Of a stretch of DNA of 64,000 bases, positions 51,516 through 60,285 are shown in pieces (within the stretch, counting starts at the first letter, position 1; every line of letters starts with the position of its first letter). The stretch lies in NCBI RefSeq assembly GCF_030944405.1, contig NZ_CP132339.1, positions 5,022,001-5,086,000 on the forward strand, given 5' to 3'. The notes under the pieces were generated by a model. That model was not told the origin of the DNA, did not search any database, and saw nothing but the letters and a program-made list of their open reading frames with translations. The DNA comes from Janthinobacterium sp. J1-1 (GTDB lineage Bacteria; Pseudomonadota; Gammaproteobacteria; Burkholderiales; Burkholderiaceae_D). The position numbers and the translations under genes are program-made.

Positions 51516-53396
51516 CTACAACTGCCACATGCGCAGCGGCAGCAGCCCCCACCAGGCCAGCACCAGCAGCAATTGCAGCGCCGCCAGCAAAGGTATCCAG
51601 TCCAGTTTTTCCACCGTGCCGGTGCCGCGCGTGCGCCAGCAGCGGGCCAGGCCAAAGGCGATGGCCAGCGGCAGCGCGCCCGTCGCGATGGCGGCCAGCA
51701 CGCTGGCAACCGTCACGTCGCCGAGGCGCATGAACGACTGCCACCAGAAGAACGGCAGCGGCAGCAACAGCGCCAGCAAGGACAGGAGCGGCGCGAACAA
51801 ATGGTCGCGCCGGCCCAGCTTGCGGCCGGCGGCGCGCCACAGGCCCACCAGCAGCACGTACAGCAAGCCGATCACGCCCAGCGCCAGGCTGCCCCACAGC
51901 ACCAGCATGCGCAACATCGACGCGCGTTCATAGCTGTGCAGGCCATCGCTGAGCACATGGCGGCCATCGGCCTGCAGCAGCACATGCGAGGGCGCGCTGC
52001 GGTCGCTGGCGCGAAACAGGAAGCCGCCGACCGGTTCGAGTTCCTTCGGTTCGCCCTGGAACGGGATCAGGAACAGCGAATCGCCATCCCATTTCACGCG
52101 CACGAAACCGAATACCGCGTCGAGCCAGGCCATGCTGGCCATCGGGCTCGGCGCCGGCACATACACGCCCTGCCAGTTTTCCACCGTCGGCGCCGGCGTG
52201 CCGTGCGCGGCCGGCGGGCGCAGCGGCAGCTCCAGGTCGCGCATCAGCAGGCGGTTGAAGCGCTCATAGTCGGCGCTTTCGGCATCGGTATTGAAGCCGA
52301 TGAAGAACGCGCTTTTCTGCTCGGGATAAATGCACAGCATGGCGCGAAAACCGGCGGTGGTGCCGGGGTGGCATTCACCGACCACATTGTGGCGGTCGCG
52401 CACGGCCAGTACCAGGCCATGGCCGGTATCGAGCCCCGCTTGCGAGGCCTCGGTACCGTTTGGCCGCGACAGCATCTGCATCAGGGCCGGTGCGATGAAT
52501 GGCGCCCCCTGCGCGCCGCCGTCGCCCAGCAGGAATTGCGCCAGCTTGCCCATGTCGTGCGCGGTGGTGGTCAGCTGGCCGGCCGGGCGCAAGTACATTG
52601 GCGTGGCCGCATGCGTGACGCCGTGCTCGAAGTGGCCCATGGCCAGGCGATCGTCCGCGCCAGGCTTCGCGCCGCTTTGCGTGACGAAGGCAAAGGTGCT
52701 GTCCTGCATGCCCAACGGCGCCAGCACCTGGGCATCCAGGTAGCGCTCATAGGGCTGGCCGGTGATTTTTTCGATCACCATGCCGAGGATGCCATAGCCC
52801 ATGTTCGAATACGCATAGCGGCTGCCCGGACGGTCGCGCACGCGCAACAGATTGCCGCTGCCCTGGAAGGCTTGCGCCAGCGGCGTATCGGCCGCGGCAT
52901 TGCTGCTGAAGGCCTGCCAGAAACGCACATTGTCCAGCCCCGAAGTATGGTCGAGCAAATGGCGGATGCGCACCGGATCGCTGCCCTGCCAGGGATTCTT
53001 GAGCTTGAGTTCGGGCAGCACCTGTGCCAGCGGCGTATCGAGCGCCAGCCTGTTTTCCGTCACCAGGCGCAGCACGCCCAGCGCCACGCCGACCTTGGCC
53101 ACCGAGCCCACTTGCACTTTGCTGTCGGCCTGCATGGCGGCCTTGCTGGCGGCATTTTTGAGGCCAGCGGCACCGGTGCTGATCGCGCCATCGTCGCGCA
53201 CCTCGCTCCACACGGCGCCGGCCAGCCCTTCTTCCTGCAGGCTGGCACCGATATCGCCGGCCAGGGCATCACCTGCGGCATGGGCCGAATGCGCCACGGC
53301 GCACAGCAGCAGCGCCTGGCAAGCGCGGCGCAGATAGCGCCCCAGGGTGCTCGAATTGTTTATATATTGCACTGATCGCACTCTCTTTCTTTGCAT
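51516..53396 (-). CDS. Serine hydrolase (class C beta-lactamase fold) with membrane domain
   Basis: A 626-residue protein. After a signal peptide (about residues 20-41) comes a serine beta-lactamase/esterase domain with nucleophile motif GSVAKVG (Ser98), the YSN motif in YAYSNMGYG, and the third motif HPGTTAG in place of KTG, as in class C-type esterases (LpqH/EstB family). Residues about 410-480 are a beta-rich extra domain, followed by four transmembrane helices (490-510, 537-560, 565-590, 605-622). It starts with AGGGAGG. Substrate (peptide, ester or D-amino acid) is unknown. It lies convergent with the MNIO operon, 11 nt apart. Confidence 0.8.
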   Translation of the reverse strand: MQRKRVRSVQYINNSSTLGRYLRRACQALLLCAVAHSAHAAGDALAGDIGASLQEEGLAGAVWSEVRDDGAISTGAAGLKNAASKAAMQADSKVQVGSVAKVGVALGVLRLVTENRLALDTPLAQVLPELKLKNPWQGSDPVRIRHLLDHTSGLDNVRFWQAFSSNAAADTPLAQAFQGSGNLLRVRDRPGSRYAYSNMGYGILGMVIEKITGQPYERYLDAQVLAPLGMQDSTFAFVTQSGAKPGADDRLAMGHFEHGVTHAATPMYLRPAGQLTTTAHDMGKLAQFLLGDGGAQGAPFIAPALMQMLSRPNGTEASQAGLDTGHGLVLAVRDRHNVVGECHPGTTAGFRAMLCIYPEQKSAFFIGFNTDAESADYERFNRLLMRDLELPLRPPAAHGTPAPTVENWQGVYVPAPSPMASMAWLDAVFGFVRVKWDGDSLFLIPFQGEPKELEPVGGFLFRASDRSAPSHVLLQADGRHVLSDGLHSYERASMLRMLVLWGSLALGVIGLLYVLLVGLWRAAGRKLGRRDHLFAPLLSLLALLLPLPFFWWQSFMRLGDVTVASVLAAIATGALPLAIAFGLARCWRTRGTGTVEKLDWIPLLAALQLLLVLAWWGLLPLRMWQL

Positions 53397-53457
53397 GGCG
53401 TACCTCCCTGGTCACTAGCTTGCTACAATCAAAACCTTTGCAAGCGAGGGAGCACAC

Positions 53458-53817
53458 ATGTCACAACAACTTATTCTGGATAACAATGTCCAACAAGCCA
53501 AGACCCTGGCCTGGTGGTTGTACCTGGTGCATGGCGCCAGCTTCGTGTTTTCGCTGGGCGCCTTGTCCTTCATTCCGCTGATCGTCAATTACCTGAAACA
53601 GGGCGAGTCGGCCGGCACTTTTGTACACAGCCATCACAGCTGGCAGATCCGCTCGTTCTGGTGGTACGTGTTCTGGGTCGTGGTCGGCGCCATCATGTGG
53701 GTCACCCTGATCGGCATCCCGGTGGCCCTGCTTGTGTGGGGCCTGGCCTGGCTGTGGAAGGCCTACCGGCTGGTGCGCGGCTTTATCGACCTGAACAACA
53801 ATAATCCGATGCCGTAA
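53458..53817 (+). CDS. Small membrane protein (DUF4870-like)
   Basis: A 119-residue protein with three transmembrane helices (about residues 16-44, 68-88, 89-105). The layout and the HHSWQIRSFWW segment fit the DUF4870/TMEM-like family of small membrane proteins of unknown function. A TACAAT (53425-53430) before it may be its -10, with GAGGGAG as ribosome binding site. It stands alone, divergent from the serine hydrolase gene across 61 bases. A hairpin follows it. Confidence 0.68.
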   Translation: MSQQLILDNNVQQAKTLAWWLYLVHGASFVFSLGALSFIPLIVNYLKQGESAGTFVHSHHSWQIRSFWWYVFWVVVGAIMWVTLIGIPVALLVWGLAWLWKAYRLVRGFIDLNNNNPMP

Positions 53818-53825
53818 TCGTTTGC

Positions 53826-53849
53826 GCGGCAGGCCAGCCGGCCTGCCGC
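53826..53849. terminator. Hairpin between convergent genes 53458 and 53863
   Basis: GCGGCAGGCC pairs perfectly with GGCCTGCCGC over AGCC. No T-run is present, so intrinsic termination is uncertain, but the position between two stop codons fits. Confidence 0.55.
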
Positions 53850-53862
53850 CGTCCATCGCCAC

Positions 53863-55029
53863 CTACATCGCCGCGAACGCCTGTTCGATATCGGCAATCA
53901 GATCCTGCGGCGCTTCCAGTCCCACATTGAATCGTACCAACTGCCCAGCCGCTTGCCAGCCCTTGCGCATGGCGGCCATGCGATACGGCATCACGAGGCT
54001 GTTGGCACCACCCCAGCTGTAGCCGATCTTGAACAATTTCAAGGCGTCGACAAAGCGGTCGGTCTGCTGTTCCGTATAGCTGGCGTCGAACAGCACGGAA
54101 AACAAGCCACCCGCGCCCGTAAAGTCGCGTTGCCAGATGGCGTGGCCAGGGCAATCCTCGACAGCCGGGTGCAGCACGGTGGCAATTTCGCGGCGATCCT
54201 TGAGCCAGCCGGCCACCTTGCGCGCGCCCGCATCGTGCGCATCGAAACGCAGCTTCATGGTGGGCAGGCCGCGCAGCACCAGGTAGGCGTCGTCCGCCCC
54301 CACGCCCATGCCAAGGCGCATGTGGGCCAGCGCCAGCCGGTCGTGCAGGACCCGGTCGCGCGTGATCAAGGCGCCCATCAGCACGTCCGAGCCGCCGGAC
54401 TGGTATTTGGTCAGCGCCTGCATGACGATGTCGGCGCCGAGGTCAAAACCACGCAAGGCCAGGCCGGCCGACCAGGTATTGTCCAGCGCCACCAGCACGC
54501 CGCGCGCATGGGCGGCGGCGCAAATGGCCGGCAAGTCCGGCACTTCCATGGTCACGGAACCGGGCGCTTCGGTCCAGATCAGTTTGGTATTCGGCTGTAT
54601 CAGGCCGGCAATCCCGGCACCGACCAGCGGATCGTAATAGCGCGTGCTGATGCCAAAATCCTGCGACAGCCAGCGCCCCAGTTCACTATTCGGGTAATAC
54701 ACGTTTTCCGGCAGCAGCACGTCGTCGCCGCTTTTCAGCAGGGCAAAGTCGGCCATGGCGATCGCCGCCAGGCCCGACGGCGCCAGCAGGCAAAAATTGC
54801 CACCTTCGATGTCGGCCAGCCGCGCTTCCAGCGTAAAAGTGGTGGGCGTGCCGTGCAAGCCATAGGTATAGGCGTTCTTGTCCTTCCAGTTGCCCGAACG
54901 CATGGCCGCCACATCCTTGAACAGCACGGTGGACGCATGGTGGATGGCGTTGGGAAAGGCGGCAAAGCCTGGCGGCGCCTGGTAGTCGCTGTGGATCAGC
55001 GCGGTCTGCACGGATTTTTTTGTCGTCAT
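53863..55029 (-). CDS. metC: Cystathionine beta-lyase (PLP-dependent)
   Basis: A 388-residue Cys/Met-metabolism PLP enzyme. Cystathionine beta-lyase makes homocysteine in methionine synthesis. The PLP site shows the phosphate-contacting segment APSGLAAIAMA, the ring Asp in VALDNTWSAGLAL and the Schiff-base Lys in ALTKYQSGGSDVLMG (K208). The pattern YGLHGTPTTFTLEARLA and the C-terminal FKIGYSWGGANSLV favour the beta-lyase (MetC) branch over gamma-synthase; the WGG segment is typical. Still, sister enzymes differ little. A terminator 13 nt upstream of the ATG separates it from rimO. Confidence 0.87.
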   Translation of the reverse strand: MTTKKSVQTALIHSDYQAPPGFAAFPNAIHHASTVLFKDVAAMRSGNWKDKNAYTYGLHGTPTTFTLEARLADIEGGNFCLLAPSGLAAIAMADFALLKSGDDVLLPENVYYPNSELGRWLSQDFGISTRYYDPLVGAGIAGLIQPNTKLIWTEAPGSVTMEVPDLPAICAAAHARGVLVALDNTWSAGLALRGFDLGADIVMQALTKYQSGGSDVLMGALITRDRVLHDRLALAHMRLGMGVGADDAYLVLRGLPTMKLRFDAHDAGARKVAGWLKDRREIATVLHPAVEDCPGHAIWQRDFTGAGGLFSVLFDASYTEQQTDRFVDALKLFKIGYSWGGANSLVMPYRMAAMRKGWQAAGQLVRFNVGLEAPQDLIADIEQAFAAM

Positions 55030-55041
55030 GGCATGGGCAAT

Positions 55042-55077
55042 AAAAAAAGGCGGCCCCGCACATTGCGAGTCCGCCTT
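55042..55077 (-). terminator. Terminator between rimO and metC
   Basis: On the minus strand AAGGCGG and CCGCCTT pair, with an inner CGCA/TGCG stem, followed by TTTTTTT. It ends the rimO transcript 13 bases before the metC ATG, so metC presumably has its own promoter or read-through. Confidence 0.8.
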
Positions 55078-55125
55078 GATTGTAAGGGCTAGCGCCCTTG
55101 CCTGCCGTACTGTTGTTACACCTGC

Positions 55126-56538
55126 TTACTCGGCCGCACCCCAGAGGTCGTGTGCATCGGCAGAAGTAATTTTGACATCAACGAACTGACCCACCGCCAG
55201 CTTGCGGTGCGGCTCATACGGCGGCTTGACATACACCACGCCATCGATTTCCGGCGCATCGGCGCTGGAACGGCCCACACCGCCGGTGCGGGTGACTTCG
55301 TCGATCAGCACGCGTACGGTCTTGCCGACCTTGGCTTGCAGGCGTTTTTTCGAGATTTCTTCCTGCAACAGCATCACGCGGCCACGGCGCTCTTCGCGCA
55401 GCTCTTCCGGCACAGGATTGGCGATGGCGTTGGCGGTCGCGCCTTCCACCGGCGAATAGGCGAAGCAGCCCAGGCGATCGATCTGCGCCTCCTTCAGGAA
55501 GTCCAGCAGGTATTCGAATTCCGCGTCCGTTTCGCCAGGGAAACCGGCGATAAAGGTCGAGCGGATGGTCAGGTCCGGGTTGATGGCGCGCCAAGCCTGG
55601 ATGCGGTCCAGGTTTTTCTCGCCGCTGGCCGGGCGCTTCATGCGCTTGAGCACATCGGGATGCGCGTGCTGCATCGGAATGTCGAGGTAAGGCAGGATAT
55701 GGCCGCCGCTCATCATCGGAATGATCTGGTCCACATGCGGGTATGGATAGACATAGTGCAGGCGCACCCAGGCGCCGTAGGACTTGGCCAGCTCGCCCAG
55801 CGCTTCGGTCAGCTGCGTCATATGGGTTTTCACGGGACGGCCGTTCCAGAAACCGGAGCGGAATTTCACGTCCACGCCATAGGCCGAGGTATCTTGCGAA
55901 ATCACCAGCAATTCCTTGACGCCGGACTTGAACAGGTTTTCCGCTTCGATCATCAGCTCGCCGATCGGACGCGACACCAGGTCGCCGCGCATCGATGGAA
56001 TGATGCAGAAGCTGCAACGGTGATTGCAGCCTTCGGAAATTTTCAGGTAGGCATAGTGCTTGGGCGTCAGCTTGACGCCTTGCGGCGGCACGAGGTCGAG
56101 GAAAGGCGCGTGCGGCTTTGGCAGGTGCAAGTGCACCGAATCCATCACTTCGGCCAGCGCGTGCGGGCCCGTCACGGACAACACTTTCGGGTGCACCTTC
56201 ATGATGATGTCGTCGCCGGCAGCATCTTTCTTGGCGCCCAGGCAACCGGTGACGATCACTTTGCCGTTTTCGGCCAGCGCTTCGCCGATGGCGTCGAGCG
56301 ACTCTTGCACGGCGGCATCGATAAAACCGCAGGTATTGACGATCACCAGATCGGCGCCCGCATAGGATTTCGCCGTTTCGTAGCCTTCGGCGCGCAGTTG
56401 GGTCAGGATTTGTTCGGAATCGACCAGCGCTTTCGGGCAGCCGAGCGAGACAAAGCCCACTTTCGGCGCCGCACCTGGCATGGCCAGCATGGCCTCTGGC
56501 TTGGCGGAAGGAACAGGAATACGGTGAATTTCAGACAT
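55126..56538 (-). CDS. rimO: Ribosomal protein S12 methylthiotransferase
   Basis: A 470-residue radical SAM enzyme that adds a methylthio group to Asp89 of ribosomal protein S12. The N-terminal UPF0004 domain shows [16 protein letters not shown] and its cluster cysteines (CGF, CLGAKK). The radical SAM core has [14 protein letters not shown] (CxxxCxxC). The C-terminal TRAM domain (from about 400) ends [12 protein letters not shown]. The SGM signature and TADDR-like loop separate RimO from MiaB. It is monocistronic, with a terminator after its stop. Confidence 0.93.
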   Translation of the reverse strand: MSEIHRIPVPSAKPEAMLAMPGAAPKVGFVSLGCPKALVDSEQILTQLRAEGYETAKSYAGADLVIVNTCGFIDAAVQESLDAIGEALAENGKVIVTGCLGAKKDAAGDDIIMKVHPKVLSVTGPHALAEVMDSVHLHLPKPHAPFLDLVPPQGVKLTPKHYAYLKISEGCNHRCSFCIIPSMRGDLVSRPIGELMIEAENLFKSGVKELLVISQDTSAYGVDVKFRSGFWNGRPVKTHMTQLTEALGELAKSYGAWVRLHYVYPYPHVDQIIPMMSGGHILPYLDIPMQHAHPDVLKRMKRPASGEKNLDRIQAWRAINPDLTIRSTFIAGFPGETDAEFEYLLDFLKEAQIDRLGCFAYSPVEGATANAIANPVPEELREERRGRVMLLQEEISKKRLQAKVGKTVRVLIDEVTRTGGVGRSSADAPEIDGVVYVKPPYEPHRKLAVGQFVDVKITSADAHDLWGAAE

Positions 56539-56653
56539 AGTTGGCAGCTGGGAAATGGTGAGGCGAATCGGCTATTGTACCCCGAGCCGCCCCTTGCCTG
56601 CACAACTATGCTGCGAATACAACTACAAGGCGGCACAAACCGCCCTGGCCAGC

Positions 56654-57220
56654 CTATTTCTTGTCGGTCGGCGGCACCACCGGCGGCACGAACGGGAAGT
56701 TGCCGAACAGGCTTTTGCTCTGGTTTTGCATTTGCTCCTGCATCTGCACGAACAGGCTCTTGCTCTGGTCGATATAGTTATTCATCATGCCTTGCATCAT
56801 GGGGCCCTGCACGTTCATGAACTGGGTCCACATTTCAGGGCTGAACGGCTTGCCTTCGAAGCTGCCGGCCGAGGTGCCTGTGAACTTGTGCTGGATATCG
56901 GTGAACGCTTGCACGTTCTTTTCCAGGTAGGAACCCATCATGCCCTGCATGGCGTGGCCATAGTAGCGGATGATTTGCGACAGCACGCCGCTCGAGAACA
57001 TCGGCACGCCACTGGCCTCTTCTTCCAAGATGATCTGCAGCAGGATGCTGCGCGTCAGGTCTTCGCTGGATTTGGCATCGACCACCGTGAATTCTTCATT
57101 GTCCAGCACCAGCTGCTTGACGTCCGTCAGCGTGATGTAGGAACTGGTTTGGGTGTCGTACAGCCGGCGGTTAGGGTATTTTTTAATCAGGCGGTCTATA
57201 CTTTTTTTTGCACTGCTCAT
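56654..57220 (-). CDS. phaR: Polyhydroxyalkanoate synthesis regulator PhaR
   Basis: A 188-residue regulator that represses phasin genes and binds PHA granules. The N-terminal DNA-binding domain is seen in LIKKYPNRRLYDTQTSSYITLTDVKQLV, the hallmark of PhaR, followed by the granule-associated domain (LLQIILEEEASGVPMFSSGVLSQIIR). The C-terminal half is Met/Gln-rich helix with coiled-coil tendency, ending in a Pro-rich tail. The chosen ATG is the best start; a GTG 12 nt upstream is possible. It lies downstream of phaC with a terminator between them. Confidence 0.93.
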   Translation of the reverse strand: MSSAKKSIDRLIKKYPNRRLYDTQTSSYITLTDVKQLVLDNEEFTVVDAKSSEDLTRSILLQIILEEEASGVPMFSSGVLSQIIRYYGHAMQGMMGSYLEKNVQAFTDIQHKFTGTSAGSFEGKPFSPEMWTQFMNVQGPMMQGMMNNYIDQSKSLFVQMQEQMQNQSKSLFGNFPFVPPVVPPTDKK

Positions 57221-57263
57221 CAGAAGTTCCACTTATTGCGCCGCAACGCATACTGAGTTGATC

Positions 57264-57293
57264 CGAAAAAAAAGCGAACGCGAGGTTCGCTTT
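57264..57293 (-). terminator. Strong terminator between phaC and phaR
   Basis: On the minus strand AAAGCGAAC pairs with GTTCGCTTT over a 5-nt loop and is followed by a run of eight T. It lies 151 nt downstream of the phaC stop and 44 nt upstream of the phaR start, so phaR depends on a separate promoter. Confidence 0.85.
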
Positions 57294-57399
57294 CGCACCT
57301 GCCTACTTTTTGCATTATAGAGTGGAAAACGGCGACATTGCACATTCGGGCCGAAGTTTCCGGGTTTTATTGCAACGCAACTAAAAGTAGGTTCTTGAC

Positions 57400-57423
57400 A
57401 AGGCCGGCGTCCATCCCGGCCTT
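57400..57423 (-). terminator. Hairpin just after the phaC stop
   Basis: AAGGCCGG pairs with CCGGCCTT over 8 nt. It starts 21 nt after the phaC stop and lacks a T-run, so it is a weaker first terminator or a 3' mRNA protection hairpin. Confidence 0.5.
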
Positions 57424-57443
57424 ACAGCCCCCGTGGCAGCCGC

Positions 57444-59186
57444 TCAGTCCGCCCTGACTTTCACGTAGCGGCCCGGCGCCGACTCGATCGACGGATAGCG
57501 CTTGTTGCCGGGCTTGGCGGGCGCTTTCACGTCCGCGCCGCCATGCTGAGCCAGGAAGGCGGCCCATTCCGGCCACCAGCTGCCCGCGTGTTCGGTCGCG
57601 CCGTCCATCCATTGCTCGGCGCTCAGGACCTTGGCCTTGGCGCGCGCCGAGGTCGGCTGGTCATTGCTCCAGTAGCTGCGTTTTTTCTTCGAGGCCGGAT
57701 TGATCACGCCGGCGATATGGCCCGAGGCGCCCAGGATAAAGCGGTTGGCCTTCGGTTTTTTCGGGTTCAGCAGCGCCGTGCTGGCGTAAGCCGCGCCCCA
57801 GGGCACGATATGGTCTTCGCGCGAACCGTAGATGAAGGCCGGCGCGTCAATGCTGGAGAGGTCGACCTTTTCACCGGCTACCGTCAGCTTGCCCGGCACC
57901 TTCAGGCTGTTTTCCAGGTAGGTATTGCGCAAGTACCAGCAGAACATGGGGCCGGGCAAGCTGGTGCCGTCGCCATTCCAGTACAGCAAGTCAAACGCCG
58001 GTGGCTCCTTGCCTTTCAGATAGTTCGATTGCACGTAGTTCCATACCAGGTCGTTCGGACGCAGGCTGGAAAAGGTGCTGCCCAGGTCGCGTCCCGACAT
58101 CAGCCCGCCCTTGGCCAGGGTCTGCTCGCGCAGCGCCACCTGCGGCTCGTCGATGAACACTTCCAGCGCGCCCGTGTCGCAGAAATCGAGGAAGGTCGTC
58201 AGCAGGGTCAGGCTGGCGGCCGGATCCTGCCCGCGCGCCTTCAGCACAGCCAGCGCGGTCGAGACGATGGTGCCGCCCACGCAAAAACCGAACATGTTCA
58301 GCTTTTCCTGGCCCGAGATATCCTGCGTGACCCCGATCGCCTCGATCACGCCCTGCTCCACGTAATCGTCCCAGGTGACGTGCTGCATGCTCATGTCGGC
58401 ATTGCGCCACGACATCAAAAACACGGTATTGCCCTGCTCCACGGCATAGCGCACCAGCGAATTTTCAGGCTGCAAGTCAAGGATATAGAATTTATTGATG
58501 CATGGCGGCACCATCAGCAGCGGGCGCTGGTGTACTGTGGCGGTCGTCGGCGTGTACTGGATCAGCTGGAACAAGTCGTTTTCAAACACCACCGTGCCGG
58601 GGGTGGTGGCCACGTTGCGGCCCACCTCGAACGCCTTTTCGTCGGACTGCGAAATACGGCCCTTCTGCATGTCGGCCAGCATGTTCGTCAAGCCCTTGGC
58701 CAGGCTTTCGCCCTTGGTTTCGATCAGGGTTTGCTGCGCGTCCGGGTTGGTGGCCAGGAAATTGGCCGGCGACATGGCGTCGACGATCTGCTGCACCGCG
58801 AAGCGCAGCTTCTGTTTCTGGTGCGGCGTCGCGTCCACCGCTTCGGCCATCGAGGTCAGGAATTCGCCATTGAGCAGGTAGGCGGCGGCATTGAAGGCCG
58901 ACAGCGGGCTGGCGTGCCAGGCCGGCGCGGCAAAACGGCGGTCCTTCACTTCGGGTACCTTGCCAGCCATAAAGTCGGTCCACAAGCCCGTCAATTTGGC
59001 CATATAGGCGTTTTTCAGTTGCTCGATCACTTCCGGCTTGATGCTGGCGCCCGCATCCTGCAAAATGCCGGCAAGCGGATTGCTTGCCGGCTGCGGCACC
59101 ATGTTGAACCACGTCTTCCAATGGTTCGGGTCGCTGATCTGCGCCATCCACTCCTTGGTCATTGCTTGAGGATCGGGCATATTCAT
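57444..59186 (-). CDS. phaC: Class I polyhydroxyalkanoate synthase
   Basis: A 580-residue enzyme that polymerises hydroxyacyl-CoA into PHA (polyhydroxybutyrate) granules. It has the alpha/beta-hydrolase fold with the lipase-like box FGFCVGGT, whose Cys302 is the nucleophile. The Asp and His of the triad appear in GSREDHIVPWGAAYAS and GASGHIAGVINP. The N-terminal 200 residues (MTKEWMAQISDPNHWKTW) belong to the PhaC_N domain. Length and motifs fit class I synthases. The ATG before NMPDPQAM is chosen; a TTG 18 nt upstream is possible. No phaA or phaB is in the window; phaR follows. Confidence 0.95.
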   Translation of the reverse strand: MNMPDPQAMTKEWMAQISDPNHWKTWFNMVPQPASNPLAGILQDAGASIKPEVIEQLKNAYMAKLTGLWTDFMAGKVPEVKDRRFAAPAWHASPLSAFNAAAYLLNGEFLTSMAEAVDATPHQKQKLRFAVQQIVDAMSPANFLATNPDAQQTLIETKGESLAKGLTNMLADMQKGRISQSDEKAFEVGRNVATTPGTVVFENDLFQLIQYTPTTATVHQRPLLMVPPCINKFYILDLQPENSLVRYAVEQGNTVFLMSWRNADMSMQHVTWDDYVEQGVIEAIGVTQDISGQEKLNMFGFCVGGTIVSTALAVLKARGQDPAASLTLLTTFLDFCDTGALEVFIDEPQVALREQTLAKGGLMSGRDLGSTFSSLRPNDLVWNYVQSNYLKGKEPPAFDLLYWNGDGTSLPGPMFCWYLRNTYLENSLKVPGKLTVAGEKVDLSSIDAPAFIYGSREDHIVPWGAAYASTALLNPKKPKANRFILGASGHIAGVINPASKKKRSYWSNDQPTSARAKAKVLSAEQWMDGATEHAGSWWPEWAAFLAQHGGADVKAPAKPGNKRYPSIESAPGRYVKVRAD

Positions 59187-59266
59187 ATGGTTAAGTCCAT
59201 TCAAGAATTTAAAAAGTCGTCGCTACCTGGGCCCTGCATGCAAACTTTTACGGATAATCTTTACTG

Positions 59267-59476
59267 ATGATGCTGATGACCGCCATCGCCTGGATCTACG
59301 TCGTCGGCCTGATGGCGCTGACGGAACCGTCGGTCGTCGCCGGCCTGATGACGTTTTTGCTGTACTGCGTGGTGCCGCTGTCGATCCTATTCTATCTGAC
59401 GGGTTCGCGGCGGCGCAAACGCAAGGCACAGCGACTGGCAGAGACAGACGATAAAACAAAAACGGCAGACACATAA
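59267..59476 (+). CDS. Small membrane protein
   Basis: A 69-residue protein with two hydrophobic segments (about residues 4-18 and 24-44, VAGLMTFLLYCVVPLSILFYLTG) and a basic/acidic tail rich in Arg, Lys, Asp and Thr. There is no family I can name. The tail end and stop lie in the terminator of the convergent pgeF gene. It is divergent from phaC across 80 bases. Its coding nature is supported by the clean hydrophobic pattern and basic tail. Confidence 0.55.
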   Translation: MMLMTAIAWIYVVGLMALTEPSVVAGLMTFLLYCVVPLSILFYLTGSRRRKRKAQRLAETDDKTKTADT

Positions 59477-59486
59477 GTGTCTGCCG
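59453..59486 (-). terminator. Terminator after pgeF
   Basis: CGGCAGACAC pairs perfectly with GTGTCTGCCG over ATAA. On the minus strand it is followed by TTTTTGTTTT. The loop contains the stop codon of the convergent 69-residue gene. Confidence 0.82.
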
Positions 59487-59502
59487 CTCTGGTGCGTCAA
59501 GC

Positions 59503-60285
59503 TTATTTGCGCCAGATCAAACTGGCCTGCCGTCCCGTGACGCCGTCGCGCCGGTACGAGTAAAACCGCGCGGCATCGCTGACGGTGCAATATTCGCCGC
59601 CCGCCACCTGCGTCACGCCCTCGCGCGCCAGCATCAAACGCCCCAGCGCGTAGAGATCGGCCAGGTATTTGTCCGGCTTGCCGGCGATCGCCTTGAACGC
59701 GTTTTGCAAGGCTTGCCGTTCCGCCGCATTCACGGCGCCATCGAGGAACGTTTGCAGCACATCCTGCCCCACTTCAAATTGCCGTGGACCGATGGCGGGC
59801 CCCAGCCAGGCCAGGATCTCGGTCGCGCCCCGCTCGCGCATGGTTTGCACCGTGCGCTGCAACACGCCGTTCGCCAGGCCGCGCCAGCCCGCATGGGCGG
59901 CGGCCACCACCTGGCCGTCGTTTGAACTGAACAGCACCGGCAGGCAATCGGCCGTCATCACCAGGCAGACCACGCCAGGCTCGGAAGCCACGCTGGCGTC
60001 GGCGTCCGGCACCCTCCCGGCCAGGCTGGCGGCATCCGCCACCGCCACACCATGCACCTGGTTCAGCCAGGCAGGCTGCGCCGGCAGCATTGACGCCAGC
60101 CGTGCCCGGTTCTGCGCCACGTGCGCGGCATCGTCGGCCACATGCACGCCCAGGTTCAGGCCGCCACCACCCTGCCCGTCATCATATGGCGCCAGGCTGA
60201 CGCCGCGCGCGCGCGTGGTCGACAAGGCGCCCACGTTGGCGGGCAGGCCGGGCCAGTGCGGAACGATGGCGGGCAAGGCAGCCAT
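59503..60285 (-). CDS. pgeF: Laccase-domain purine nucleoside enzyme / peptidoglycan editing factor PgeF
   Basis: A 260-residue YfiH/multicopper-like protein. The family is now credited with peptidoglycan editing (preventing mis-incorporated residues) and with purine nucleoside phosphorylase/adenosine deaminase activity. Metal-ligand motifs are present: NQVHG (His), TADCLPVLF (Cys) and AAHAGWRGLANGV (His). C-terminal TYSYRR-like FYSYRRDG follows. The start overlaps the rluD stop by one base (TGATG), so it is translationally coupled to rluD. The upstream open frame overlapping rluD lacks protein character. Confidence 0.9.
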   Translation of the reverse strand: MAALPAIVPHWPGLPANVGALSTTRARGVSLAPYDDGQGGGGLNLGVHVADDAAHVAQNRARLASMLPAQPAWLNQVHGVAVADAASLAGRVPDADASVASEPGVVCLVMTADCLPVLFSSNDGQVVAAAHAGWRGLANGVLQRTVQTMRERGATEILAWLGPAIGPRQFEVGQDVLQTFLDGAVNAAERQALQNAFKAIAGKPDKYLADLYALGRLMLAREGVTQVAGGEYCTVSDAARFYSYRRDGVTGRQASLIWRK

